A DNA stretch of 64,000 bases from Lewinellaceae bacterium (GTDB lineage Bacteria > Bacteroidota > Bacteroidia > Chitinophagales > Saprospiraceae): contig JACJYO010000002.1 of assembly GCA_020636075.1 (NCBI GenBank), positions 186,001 to 250,000 of the forward strand, in the 5' to 3' direction. Of the stretch, positions 8,468 to 16,985 are shown one piece after another (within the stretch, counting starts at the first letter, position 1; every line of letters begins with the position of its first letter). The notes beneath the pieces are model-generated. The model made no database searches, was not told the origin of the DNA, and saw only the letters and a program-made list of their open reading frames with translations. A program made the position numbers and the translations under genes.

Positions 8468-8474
8468 ATTTTTG
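8467..8474 (+). promoter_or_regulatory. -7 promoter box TATTTTTG of the first plsC
   Basis: Perfect TAnnTTTG match whose first T is the end of the preceding terminator's T-tract. It ends 4 nt (CCCC) before the ATG at 8479, predicting transcription that starts at or next to the start codon. Confidence 0.6.
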
Positions 8475-8478
8475 CCCC

Positions 8479-9225
8479 ATGCGAATCATTCGTGTTACTT
8501 ATCGTTTGATGTATTTTATGGCCTATACCCTGCGTATTGTGGCCGAGGTTTATTGGCGCAAGGTGATTCTGCGTTCTGACCAGCACACCGTCATGGCAGT
8601 TCGGCGTCGATGGGCCCGGCGCGTATTGCGTAGGGTAGGGGTGCTAGTAACCGAGGAAGGTGTGCCGCCGGATTTCCCATGTTTGTTATTAGCCAATCAC
8701 CGCTCTTACCTTGATCCCATTCTTATTTTGCGCAATGTTGACGCATTTCCTGTGGCCAAAGCGGAGTTGGCCAACTGGCCTTTGATCGGCAAGGGTGCGC
8801 GTTGGGCGGGTATTTTGTACGTGCAGCGCAACCAAGGCGCAAGCCGTGTTTCCACGCTTAAAGCTATTTCTGACACAGTTCTGGTCCGCAATTTTTCGGT
8901 AATTCTGTTCCCGGAAGGCACAACATCGGATTTACCAGGCATGCTACCATTCAAGTCCGGCGGTATTAAAACGGCGGTCAAAAACAATCTTCCGGTTGTT
9001 CCTGTGGCAATTTGTTTTTCAGATAATCGGGATTTTTGGGTTGGCGAGATCGGGTTCATGGAACATGCCTGGCAACGATTTCAAGAAAAAAAGATCGATG
9101 TCCGGGTTGTTTACGGCCCTAAAATGGAGGCTGACGACAGCGTGAAACTGGAACAGGAAGTCCGAAACTGGATCGAGGCACAACTATTAAAATTTTCAAA
9201 AAACGGAATTGCCGTTTCCCATTGA
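8479..9225 (+). CDS. 1-acyl-sn-glycerol-3-phosphate acyltransferase family protein (copy 1)
   Basis: A PlsC/LPLAT-family membrane acyltransferase that would transfer an acyl chain to lysophosphatidic acid or a related lysolipid. The catalytic HX4D motif is NHRSYLDP (His74, Asp79). The substrate motif FPEGTTSD and the block VPVAI follow in the usual order, and there is a hydrophobic N-terminal segment. 248 residues from the ATG at 8479; an in-frame ATG at 8446 lies inside the terminator and upstream of the promoter box. A second, related acyltransferase follows within 5 bp. Copy number suggests divided substrate roles, perhaps one for an ornithine- or amino-lipid; this is inference. Confidence 0.85.
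   Translation: MRIIRVTYRLMYFMAYTLRIVAEVYWRKVILRSDQHTVMAVRRRWARRVLRRVGVLVTEEGVPPDFPCLLLANHRSYLDPILILRNVDAFPVAKAELANWPLIGKGARWAGILYVQRNQGASRVSTLKAISDTVLVRNFSVILFPEGTTSDLPGMLPFKSGGIKTAVKNNLPVVPVAICFSDNRDFWVGEIGFMEHAWQRFQEKKIDVRVVYGPKMEADDSVKLEQEVRNWIEAQLLKFSKNGIAVSH
8633..8640 (+). repeat. KOPS-like octamer GGGTAGGG (1)
   Basis: Within the first plsC gene; points right, towards the dif-like site. Extended form TAGGGTAGGGG. Confidence 0.6.
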
Positions 9226-9230
9226 ACGCC

Positions 9231-9965
9231 ATGAAAAAACTAAGAGCATTTTACCGCTTTGCTTTTTTTGCCGGGTTTCTGCTTGCATTAATCGTTTGGG
9301 TGTCCTGGCTTAGGCTTTGGCACGGCGTTGACATGTGGCGGTTTATTAAAATCAGGCAGGATTGGACGAAACGCTATTTGCTGCCGGTACTTGGGGTAGA
9401 ACTGCACCGAAAAGGGACGCCGCCTGATTTCCCTTGTATTTTGATGAGCAATCACCGCTCCTATCTGGATCCGGCTATAATTTGTCGCGATGTGCTGGGC
9501 TATCCGGTTTCAAAAGCGGAAGTTTCCAAATGGCCGCTCCTTGGTACCGGCGCCAAATTAACCGGTGTATTGTTTTTGAAGCGGGAAAGCCCGAGCAGTC
9601 GAAAACGGGCGCTTTCGGCCATTGTAGAAAAAGTAAAGGAAGGTTTTCCGGTAATCCTGTTCCCGGAAGGAACCACCCATAATATGCCGCATACGTCGCC
9701 CTTAAAACGCGGCGGATTTCAAATGGCGGCAAGCAACCAAATTCCAATTGTGCCCGTCGCCCTCGAATTTGGCTCAGCCGCAGACTACTGGATTGGTGAC
9801 GACACCTTCATCCCGCATTTTTTTGAGCGCTTCGGCGAACCATTTATGCAGGTGTATGTGCATTATGGTCCGTTGTTAAAAAGTGATGATGCTCAGGACC
9901 TGCTGGAAAAAACACAACAGTGGCTGGACACTCAAATTTTGGCATTGCGGGAGGAATTTTATTGA
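9231..9965 (+). CDS. 1-acyl-sn-glycerol-3-phosphate acyltransferase family protein (copy 2)
   Basis: A paralogue of the upstream gene with the same motif set: NHRSYLDP (His75, Asp80), FPEGTTHN and IPIVPVAL, plus an N-terminal membrane segment (FAGFLLALIVWVSWL). Both proteins also share GTPPDFPC/GVPPDFPC just before the catalytic motif and a KAE(L/V)xxWPL(I/L)G block, so they arose by tandem duplication. The ATG at 9231 lies 5 bp after the upstream stop, and a TTG at 9222 overlaps that stop; either way translation is likely coupled. 244 residues. Substrate is unknown. Confidence 0.85.
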   Translation: MKKLRAFYRFAFFAGFLLALIVWVSWLRLWHGVDMWRFIKIRQDWTKRYLLPVLGVELHRKGTPPDFPCILMSNHRSYLDPAIICRDVLGYPVSKAEVSKWPLLGTGAKLTGVLFLKRESPSSRKRALSAIVEKVKEGFPVILFPEGTTHNMPHTSPLKRGGFQMAASNQIPIVPVALEFGSAADYWIGDDTFIPHFFERFGEPFMQVYVHYGPLLKSDDAQDLLEKTQQWLDTQILALREEFY

Positions 9966-10002
9966 ATAAAATTTGTTCTTGTTTTTGCCGGGTTATTTTG
10001 GC

Positions 10003-10010
10003 TAACTTTG
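10003..10010 (+). promoter_or_regulatory. -7 promoter box TAACTTTG of tRNA-Arg
   Basis: Perfect TAnnTTTG match, 19 bp upstream of the mature tRNA 5' end, giving a short 5' leader for RNase P. Confidence 0.6.
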
Positions 10011-10029
10011 CCGCGCAAATTCAAACTAC

Positions 10030-10101
10030 GGTCCCGTAGTTCAACGGATAGAATGGAGGTTTCCGGAACCTCAGATACAGGTTCGATTCCTGTCGGGACT
10101 A
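10030..10101 (+). tRNA. tRNA-Arg (anticodon CCG)
   Basis: A full cloverleaf can be folded. The acceptor stem has 6 Watson-Crick pairs closed by one G-U pair (G10030 with T10100). The D stem is GTTC/GAAT, and the anticodon stem is GAGGT/ACCTC with loop TTCCGGA, placing CCG at 34-36 (reads CGG, Arg). The T stem is ACAGG/CCTGT with loop TTCGATT. The discriminator is A10101; CCA is not encoded. 72 nt in all. It has its own promoter box and terminator, so it is a single-gene unit. No att-like duplication of its 3' end is visible nearby. Confidence 0.93.
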
Positions 10102-10102
10102 C

Positions 10103-10141
10103 AAAAAAGCCGCCGAACAACACTTGTTCGGCGGCTTTTTT
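10103..10141. terminator. Bidirectional intrinsic terminator after tRNA-Arg
   Basis: Perfect 12-bp stem (GCCGCCGAACAA/TTGTTCGGCGGC) with a 3-nt loop, flanked by A6 on the left and T6 on the right. It can therefore stop both the tRNA transcript and the converging transcript of the large adhesin-like gene. Confidence 0.9.
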
Positions 10142-10156
10142 ATTCCAATGTCCAGT

Positions 10157-13100
10157 TTATCGCAAGACCGACACATCTCCGGCTTTCACCTCCGTCGTGC
10201 CATCCTGATATTCCAACTCTGCGACCCAAAGATAAACACCGGGCAACACGTATTTCCCATTCCATTGTCCATTCCAACCGCGTGCCGGCTCATTTGGTGT
10301 CATATTAAGCCCCTCAAACACTAATCCTCCCCAGCGATCATAAACACGGAAAATTTTCACGCTGGCTACCTCTGGTCCCGTGTATACGGTTAGAATATTG
10401 TTGGGGCTGCCTGCCTCAGGGTTAAATGCATTAGGTACATATACCCGTGATTCTTTTTGCACAACTATACGGATGGCATCCTCTGCCTGACAACCCGCGC
10501 TATCCTGAACCCAAAGGGTATACACGGTAGTCTGAAAAGGCTGGACAAACGGCATTAAGGTCGAAAGCCCCGCCATGGGCGCCCAGGCAAAAGAGTCCAC
10601 ACCACTGGAAGTTATTATGGGATGTAGCAAAAGGCTGTCGCCCGGGTAAATCAAGGTATCCGGCCCAAGATCAACTGAAAGTAAAACCGGCGCCGCCAAA
10701 CTGGTGTCTATGCTGGTTTCGCAGCCATTTACATCAGCAATGGCAAGGGTGTAATCACCAGCCTGCAATCCGCTAATGGTTACCGGGAATATATCCGCTA
10801 TTTGCACTTGATTGTCGTTCAATAATACAACAAAGGGACCTACACCACCTTGAACATCCTCAAGAACAATAGAGCCATTTTGCTCACCAAAGCAGCGCGG
10901 GCTTTGCAATTGAACCTTGAGGTTTAAACCTTCCGGAGCAACCAGCGTAAAACTGTCCGTTAATGTACAGCCGAGACCATCCGTGATGCTCACATTATAA
11001 ACCCCCGCTTGAAGATTTTGAAGACTCAGTCCCTTCATGCCATTGCTCCAGGTCGCATCGAACGGCGTAGTGCCGCTGGTTGGGGTGAGTACAATGGCTC
11101 CATCCTGGGCATCAGGGCAACTTAAATTAAACCCGCCAAAGTCCGACACCGTTGCGGTAACGCCCGGCGCTGGTCCAACGGTTACCGTTGCGCCCGTACC
11201 GATAGTCGCCGGGCAATTATTTCCCTGAGCGACAAAGGAATTGATCGTATAATTCGTTGTCCCTGCAGGCGCCACAGTGAAGCTCGCTCCATTTTGAACA
11301 CCGCTCAACTGGATTGGCGCCGGTCCACCGTTGACTGTTACGTCATACAAACTCGCTCCACTCAGTTGTAAACGCAATACGGCCGAATCGCCCGGACAGA
11401 TCGTGGCATTTCCGATAAGAGCGGCTTGGGGTCGTTGTTGAATATGCACGCTGTACGTTCCGGATACAGTGCCCGGACAATATGCATCCTGAACCGAGAT
11501 CAGGGTAAACACCTGATCCTGTTGTACATTGCTTGTTGAGATGGTAAATGAACTTTGAGGCGCCGAAACAGCCGATTGCTGGCTCCCATTTATGGCATAT
11601 ACGAACTGAAAAGGGGATGCCCCTGTAAAATTTATTTTAAAAACCGTATTCGTGCCGATGCAAATTGTCGTGTCCCCATTCAACGAAGCAGTTGGCGGCT
11701 GCCGAAATACTACCGGAACACCGGGTGAGAAGGACAAACAAGGATCAGTCAAATCAACACTGCCATCCGCCAGCCCAGTACCGGCCATCGCGGCAATGTA
11801 GTAGGTAGCCCCGGGTTGCATACCGGGTTGAAAAACAAATTGCGGAGCAGCATTGACACTAATTATCCCCAAGGGCAAACTCCCCGGATTTTGGTACAAA
11901 ATATATTGCACGCTGTCACCTGCAGCCAGTACGGCATCATTGCCTGGCTGCAGGGTGATCGTATCCGGCAAACAAACATTCAATGGCCCTGCTGGATTCA
12001 GCGTACCCGCATCCGTTGTGCATGCACAGGTAAACGAGCCGGATAATTGTGCGGTGCAGCCATCTGGCGTGGATAAGATAAGGCTATAATTTTGCCCACT
12101 TGGTAATGCCACAGAAGTGAAAACCGAATCGCTAAAACTCCCCTGTAAACCATTTACCGTATAAACCGGATTCGGAGCAGGGCCATTTGATACCGAAAAT
12201 TCAAGTGTGTATGTAAATGTGGAAAGATCACAAACGGTTTGCGGATTGAGTATGTCAGGCACTGCGTTTACTGTAACGGTGGCAGATCCGTCGACGATCG
12301 CCGGGCAACCATTCGAAGTACCACTCAGCAGTGAATACGTGGTTGTTTGGGCAGGGCTAACCGGAAGCAAGTATTGCATCCCGGCACTATTCACAGCTGG
12401 TTGGTCCATCCCATCTATTTGGTAAATAAAGTCGAAAGGCGGATTTCCGGAAAAAAGCACAGCCAGGGTAACGGTATCGCCCTGGCATATTGTCCCATCC
12501 GAACCCAACTGGATATTGCCCTGCGGCTGCCAGGTGACCCGGTTTCCCAAGGCATACGACAAACAGGGATCGTTCATGTCTAGGCCACCAGGCGCAACAT
12601 TTCCCGCTAATGCCACAATAAAATACGGCGTTCCGGCAACCATGGATCCAGGATCAAAAGTAAACGTTGGGTTTGGACTGGATGCCAGAATCGTCCATAA
12701 GCCCGGTGAAGGATTTGTAACCAACACGTAGAGCAAGGTATCTCCGGGAGCAACAAAAAAGGCGGTTGCAAGACTGGAAGTTGCCGTATCGCCGCTGCAA
12801 AGCAGCAATGGGGTTTGGTCCATGGTGCCGGCACTGGTAACACAACTACAATTAGCCCCCCCACTGATTGAATCCAGCCCGCACATCCAGGCATCGGTAA
12901 CAATGGCCGAGTAACCTGTCTGGGCAGGAATGGGGTTGGAAATAAAATGCCCGGTAACAGGATCAAAATTCCCGGTCACCGATCCACCGATCATCACTGT
13001 ACTCGAATCTGCATTCACAACATCAAAGCCAATCGAATAAGAAAGGTTGTCCGGGGCACAGGCTATATCAATCCCGGTAATTTGCGGAGTCGAATGCACG

Positions 13101-16100
13101 GTCACCAATGCCTGGCCGGTGGCTGCACCCATGCAAAGGGCATTTTCAACGGCAACTGCCTGAATCGTAGTGGTGGTCAACAGGGTGGCACTTATCGAAA
13201 ATGTATTTTGCAATGCCTGTACCGTAGTAGGATTATTGTTGCTGTTGTATGTAAATGTAAACGGCGCCTGACCGGTAAATGTAACGGGTACCAACACTTG
13301 CTCGCCAGGACAAATGTCAAAACTCGCATCTATCGTAGCTGTTGGCCCCGCAACCCAAGTTACCGGCGTACCAACCGACACCGAAAGGCAAGGGTCATTC
13401 AGATCAACACCACCCATGCCGTCGTCATCGCCAGCAACTGCCGAGATAAAGTAGGTTGTACCCACAGTCATAGGACCCGGTTGAAACGAAAATACCGGTT
13501 GATTTTGCACGTCCAGAATAGCGCCAAGGCTAGCCCCGGAACCGGTATGCAAAACATAGACAATTGCATCATTGGGATCCAAAACTGCATTGCCGAGGGC
13601 AGTCGCTGTGATTGCTGCCGATGTGCAGGCAGTCAATTGCACCAGGTCCATACCACCTGCATCCGTTGTGCAATTGCAGGTATTTGTCCCGCTGACCACG
13701 ACATCGCCACAGTTGTTGGCATCGTGAAATGCAAAATTGTACCCCTGCGCAAACGGAATTGGATTACTGGTGAAATGCGTGCCGGCAAAATTTCCACTAC
13801 CGTTAGTCAACGTAAGCGGCAGCGTTGCGCCCATTACGTCAAAATCAACAATATACGTCCCGGCAACCAGGTCGCAATCAAGGACAACGTTGGCAAACGT
13901 CGGCGAATAATTAACAAAAATGCTGATTGACGCAGGCCCCGTTATGTTTCCCATACATCCCGGTGATTCCACACTCACCAGCTCAAAAACCGTAGTACTG
14001 GTCACAGAAGCCGGAATCAGATAAGGGTCATCAAAAGTCTGTACCGTATCCTGGATAAGGCCGTCGACTTTATAAACCAACACAAACGGACCGCTTCCTG
14101 TAAAATCAACCATTACTGTAGTATCCGCAGCATCACAGACCGTTATATCGCTGATTAGTTCCGCGGTCGATGGTGTAAATACAGCCACAATGGCAAAACC
14201 CGATACGGTGCCGGTGCAGGTGCCATTTGTTACGCTTTCCAGCTCATATATTGTCCCATTCTGCGGGTTTACATTGATTACATACGGATTCAAATTTGTT
14301 GTTATAGGCAGTTGCGCGGTATTTCCCGCCTTATAAACAAAAGTGTACGGGCCATTGCCTTCAAAGGCAATAGAGATGGTAGTGCCCGGCCCGTTCTGGC
14401 ATATCTGGTCGCCTCCGGATATGGTTGCGCTGAGTTCTGGTTGTACCGTCACCGTCGCCTGTCCGGAAACCATGCCCGCGCAGCCACCCGAACTGACACC
14501 AGTTAGTTGATATACCGTGGTAGTATCCGGATTCACCAAAATCGTCCGCGGATTAAAAAGCGAGGTATCCGCGGGTTGAGCAATGCCATTTGCCGTATAG
14601 TTTGTAACAAAGGGCGGATCGCCTGTAAAATGGAGCTCCAGAGAGGTTGATTCGCCGGCACAAATCGTTGTATCACCCGTAAGGTTTGCCGTAGGCACAT
14701 TAGCCACATTTACCAGAACACGGCCTTGAAAAACACCGCCGCAAGGATCACCCTGAACATGCGTAAGCATATAAACGGTTTGCCCCAATGGCGGAGTAAT
14801 TGGAATTTTAATCAAGGTGTCCGTCGTTGTTACGGGCGGCATAGTGTCCAGGTTGGCGGCATACTGAAAAGTGTAGGGCCCCGGGCCCTCAAATTTTATT
14901 CGCAAGGTATCCGTTTGGCCCAAACACAAGGAAATTGTATCGCTTTGCAAAGTAGCGGATGGAAAAGGCAATACGGTTATCGTGTCAATACCTGAAACCA
15001 CAGCTCTACAGCCATTGGCAAATACACTGTCGAGACGAACAATTGTGGTATCCTTCGCCAGTACCGGTGTCAGAAAAACATACGGATCGACATCGGTTGT
15101 ATCCGCGGGCTGAGGTATGCCGTTTACGGAATAGTAAAAAATATACGGGGGCATACCGCCGTCAAAATCGATGGAAAGCGTATCGCGATTGCCACCGCAA
15201 ATTGTGTCCGGACCGATTAAACTCAATTCCGCACTTGGAGGATCGGTAAGTGTAACGGTTACGCTGGCATCCGGGCCCGGGCAAACAGAACCTTGAAAGT
15301 TGGTTATGGTGTAATCGGTGTTCCCCATCGGTGAAACGGAAATAAAAAATGGAGAAGCCGGCGCGTTGAAGGTGTTCACTAGAACATTATTAGCCAGCAA
15401 ATCAAAAGTCCAGGGCCCTTGCCCGGATAAAGTGACCATCAAATCAATGGTGGTGCCCGGACAAACGGGGGCTACGGGGTTAAAGGTTGCCGTTGGGGCC
15501 GGGAATACCGAAACCGTTGTGGTTGACGGAATACTACAACTTGCTGTTGGTGTAAAAGTCAAAATATTTTGGCCGAACAGGCCAACAGGATTGAAACTCG
15601 TACCGGTAACACCATCGCCAGACCATGTACCTGTCGGGAAAGCGGGATCCTGCAATTGCGTAAGATCGAATATGCCGCCACTGTGGCAAATGTCGGCAGA
15701 GTCAAGCACCGGGCTTGCACACTGCACATCAAAGGGTATGTAATTCGTAAATGTTTCGGAACAAGGCCCTGTCAATGGATCAATGATTCCCACAACCCAG
15801 TACGGGCCGTTGTTACACATGTCTGCAGTGACCGTAGCCGTAAACTCGGGGACTTGAACGGGCGGAATGTTTTCAATTTGGGCGCAGCCCAAAAGTGTGC
15901 CTTCGCCATTGTAAGGGTTAAACGTATTGGTGGCGCCGTAATACCAGCGAACACAAGCACCGGGTTGCAAATCAACTCCAGTGGCATTCAGCGAAAACAT
16001 ATCGCCAGGGCAGAGTGTACAGGGATTCGAAGCGGGGGCACAATCAGAGGAGGTCAGGGTAGCGGTTTGATCGAGGATGGAGCAGGGTTGAGCAAACAAC

Positions 16101-16177
16101 GATCCGGGCGGCAGACTAAAATAAAGACTAAAAAGGATGAACCAAAAACCGGTTTTACGAAAGCAGGATTGCGTCAC
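10157..16177 (-). CDS. Giant T9SS-secreted adhesin-like protein with SprB-type repeat
   Basis: 2006 residues with a signal peptide ending ...GSLFAQ. The body consists of Ig-like repeats of about 80 residues around TICxG...FTGxxPFxFxYxxNG, interspersed with three copies of a roughly 110-residue unit opening with CxCxTxAGxMxxxxL and ending VDLNDPCLS. Near residues 1700-1790 comes an SprB-type repeat (GTTPFDATWSNGMKG...GVYNVSITDGLGC). The last 95 residues (VPNAFNPEAGSPNN...DRWGGLVFEG...WNGKYVLPGVYLWVAE) are a gliding-motility-type, T9SS type B sorting domain. The protein is probably exported by T9SS and held at the surface as an adhesin or matrix component. It is monocistronic, with a bidirectional terminator at its 3' end. 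Confidence 0.85.
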   Translation of the reverse strand: MTQSCFRKTGFWFILFSLYFSLPPGSLFAQPCSILDQTATLTSSDCAPASNPCTLCPGDMFSLNATGVDLQPGACVRWYYGATNTFNPYNGEGTLLGCAQIENIPPVQVPEFTATVTADMCNNGPYWVVGIIDPLTGPCSETFTNYIPFDVQCASPVLDSADICHSGGIFDLTQLQDPAFPTGTWSGDGVTGTSFNPVGLFGQNILTFTPTASCSIPSTTTVSVFPAPTATFNPVAPVCPGTTIDLMVTLSGQGPWTFDLLANNVLVNTFNAPASPFFISVSPMGNTDYTITNFQGSVCPGPDASVTVTLTDPPSAELSLIGPDTICGGNRDTLSIDFDGGMPPYIFYYSVNGIPQPADTTDVDPYVFLTPVLAKDTTIVRLDSVFANGCRAVVSGIDTITVLPFPSATLQSDTISLCLGQTDTLRIKFEGPGPYTFQYAANLDTMPPVTTTDTLIKIPITPPLGQTVYMLTHVQGDPCGGVFQGRVLVNVANVPTANLTGDTTICAGESTSLELHFTGDPPFVTNYTANGIAQPADTSLFNPRTILVNPDTTTVYQLTGVSSGGCAGMVSGQATVTVQPELSATISGGDQICQNGPGTTISIAFEGNGPYTFVYKAGNTAQLPITTNLNPYVINVNPQNGTIYELESVTNGTCTGTVSGFAIVAVFTPSTAELISDITVCDAADTTVMVDFTGSGPFVLVYKVDGLIQDTVQTFDDPYLIPASVTSTTVFELVSVESPGCMGNITGPASISIFVNYSPTFANVVLDCDLVAGTYIVDFDVMGATLPLTLTNGSGNFAGTHFTSNPIPFAQGYNFAFHDANNCGDVVVSGTNTCNCTTDAGGMDLVQLTACTSAAITATALGNAVLDPNDAIVYVLHTGSGASLGAILDVQNQPVFSFQPGPMTVGTTYFISAVAGDDDGMGGVDLNDPCLSVSVGTPVTWVAGPTATIDASFDICPGEQVLVPVTFTGQAPFTFTYNSNNNPTTVQALQNTFSISATLLTTTTIQAVAVENALCMGAATGQALVTVHSTPQITGIDIACAPDNLSYSIGFDVVNADSSTVMIGGSVTGNFDPVTGHFISNPIPAQTGYSAIVTDAWMCGLDSISGGANCSCVTSAGTMDQTPLLLCSGDTATSSLATAFFVAPGDTLLYVLVTNPSPGLWTILASSPNPTFTFDPGSMVAGTPYFIVALAGNVAPGGLDMNDPCLSYALGNRVTWQPQGNIQLGSDGTICQGDTVTLAVLFSGNPPFDFIYQIDGMDQPAVNSAGMQYLLPVSPAQTTTYSLLSGTSNGCPAIVDGSATVTVNAVPDILNPQTVCDLSTFTYTLEFSVSNGPAPNPVYTVNGLQGSFSDSVFTSVALPSGQNYSLILSTPDGCTAQLSGSFTCACTTDAGTLNPAGPLNVCLPDTITLQPGNDAVLAAGDSVQYILYQNPGSLPLGIISVNAAPQFVFQPGMQPGATYYIAAMAGTGLADGSVDLTDPCLSFSPGVPVVFRQPPTASLNGDTTICIGTNTVFKINFTGASPFQFVYAINGSQQSAVSAPQSSFTISTSNVQQDQVFTLISVQDAYCPGTVSGTYSVHIQQRPQAALIGNATICPGDSAVLRLQLSGASLYDVTVNGGPAPIQLSGVQNGASFTVAPAGTTNYTINSFVAQGNNCPATIGTGATVTVGPAPGVTATVSDFGGFNLSCPDAQDGAIVLTPTSGTTPFDATWSNGMKGLSLQNLQAGVYNVSITDGLGCTLTDSFTLVAPEGLNLKVQLQSPRCFGEQNGSIVLEDVQGGVGPFVVLLNDNQVQIADIFPVTISGLQAGDYTLAIADVNGCETSIDTSLAAPVLLSVDLGPDTLIYPGDSLLLHPIITSSGVDSFAWAPMAGLSTLMPFVQPFQTTVYTLWVQDSAGCQAEDAIRIVVQKESRVYVPNAFNPEAGSPNNILTVYTGPEVASVKIFRVYDRWGGLVFEGLNMTPNEPARGWNGQWNGKYVLPGVYLWVAELEYQDGTTEVKAGDVSVLR

Positions 16178-16214
16178 GGGAGGATGGATTTAAAACTGTT
16201 TGGGATGATGAAAA

Positions 16215-16222
16215 CAAAATTA
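16215..16222 (-). promoter_or_regulatory. -7 promoter box TAATTTTG of the giant adhesin gene
   Basis: Perfect TAnnTTTG match giving a leader of about 33 nt. It is divergent from the yggS box 35 bp away. Confidence 0.55.
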
Positions 16223-16256
16223 ACCAAATTAGGACCGGCGAAGGTACGGCCTGTGC

Positions 16257-16264
16257 TATTTTTG
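16257..16264 (+). promoter_or_regulatory. -7 promoter box TATTTTTG of yggS
   Basis: Perfect match; predicted start near 16269, about 20 nt before the GTG at 16289. It excludes the in-frame ATG codons upstream (for example 16205 and 16208), which lie before the promoter. Confidence 0.55.
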
Positions 16265-16288
16265 GCGAGCCAAAATTATCGGATTAAC

Positions 16289-16942
16289 GTGTACCGCAAT
16301 CTGTTAAATAAGTTAAATGCTCATCAAGTCATTTTAGTGGTTGTATCCAAAACACAACCGCTGGATAGAATTCTCGCCCTGTACGAGGAAGGTCAACGGA
16401 TTTTCGGTGAAAACCGGGTACAGGAACTGCTCCAGAAAGCCAAAAACCTCCCTCAGGACATCCAGTGGCACCTGATTGGCCATTTGCAGACAAATAAGGT
16501 AAAGCAAATCATACCCTTTGTTAGCCTTATTCAATCCGTCGACAGCCCCCGTTTGTTGGCTGAGATTAATAAGCAGGCACAAAATGCCGGTAGGGTAGTG
16601 GACTGCTTGCTTCAATTTCACATCGCTCAGGAAACTTCAAAGTATGGGTTTAGTAAAGCCGAAGCTGTTGATTTGCTTGAAAGTCAGGTGTTTGCCGAGA
16701 TGACTAATGTGCGGCTTTGTGGTGTGATGGGTATGGCCACCTTCACAGACGATATGGAATTGGTACGTACCGAATTTCGCCAGTTACACCACATTTTTAC
16801 AGACCTGAAGGCGCAGTATTTTACGGATGCTCCGCACTTTAAGGAGGTCTCCATGGGCATGTCATCCGACTGGGAAATCGCAGTGCAGGAAGGCAGTACT
16901 ATGGTGCGAGTTGGTAGCCTGTTATTTGGACCCCGGAATTAG
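16289..16942 (+). CDS. yggS: YggS-family pyridoxal phosphate homeostasis protein
   Basis: A single-domain fold-III PLP-binding protein (YggS/PROSC/YBL036C family) that buffers PLP and affects amino-acid metabolism; no catalytic reaction is established for the family. The PLP lysine is in VVVSKTQP (Lys21). Other family blocks are GENRVQEL, WHLIGHLQTNK, QSVDS, GVMGMAT, SMGMSSDWEIAVQEGSTMVRVG. 217 residues, which is standard. The open frame extends far upstream, but a promoter box lies at 16257-16264, so I chose the GTG at 16289, which gives the normal N-terminus (VYRNLLNKL). No Shine-Dalgarno sequence is seen. Confidence 0.88.
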   Translation: MYRNLLNKLNAHQVILVVVSKTQPLDRILALYEEGQRIFGENRVQELLQKAKNLPQDIQWHLIGHLQTNKVKQIIPFVSLIQSVDSPRLLAEINKQAQNAGRVVDCLLQFHIAQETSKYGFSKAEAVDLLESQVFAEMTNVRLCGVMGMATFTDDMELVRTEFRQLHHIFTDLKAQYFTDAPHFKEVSMGMSSDWEIAVQEGSTMVRVGSLLFGPRN

Positions 16943-16985
16943 ACTTCCGCATCCGTTCGATTTTGGCAATTTCTTTAACTAGCTG

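Noticed and set aside
10030..10101. tRNA-Arg as an integration site for a mobile element
   Set aside because: No integrase, no repeated 3' end and no change in gene style nearby.
12947..13930. Long open frame on + (327 codons) opposite the giant adhesin gene
   Set aside because: Low-complexity composition, no start context or domain, and it lies wholly inside the coding strand's repeats; an antisense shadow.
15569..16288. Upstream extension of yggS
   Set aside because: The frame is open by chance antisense to the adhesin; the promoter box at 16257-16264 places the start at the GTG at 16289.
16592..16600. GGTAGGGTAGTG as an additional octamer
   Set aside because: The final G triplet is broken (GTG), so it is not counted, although its direction agrees.
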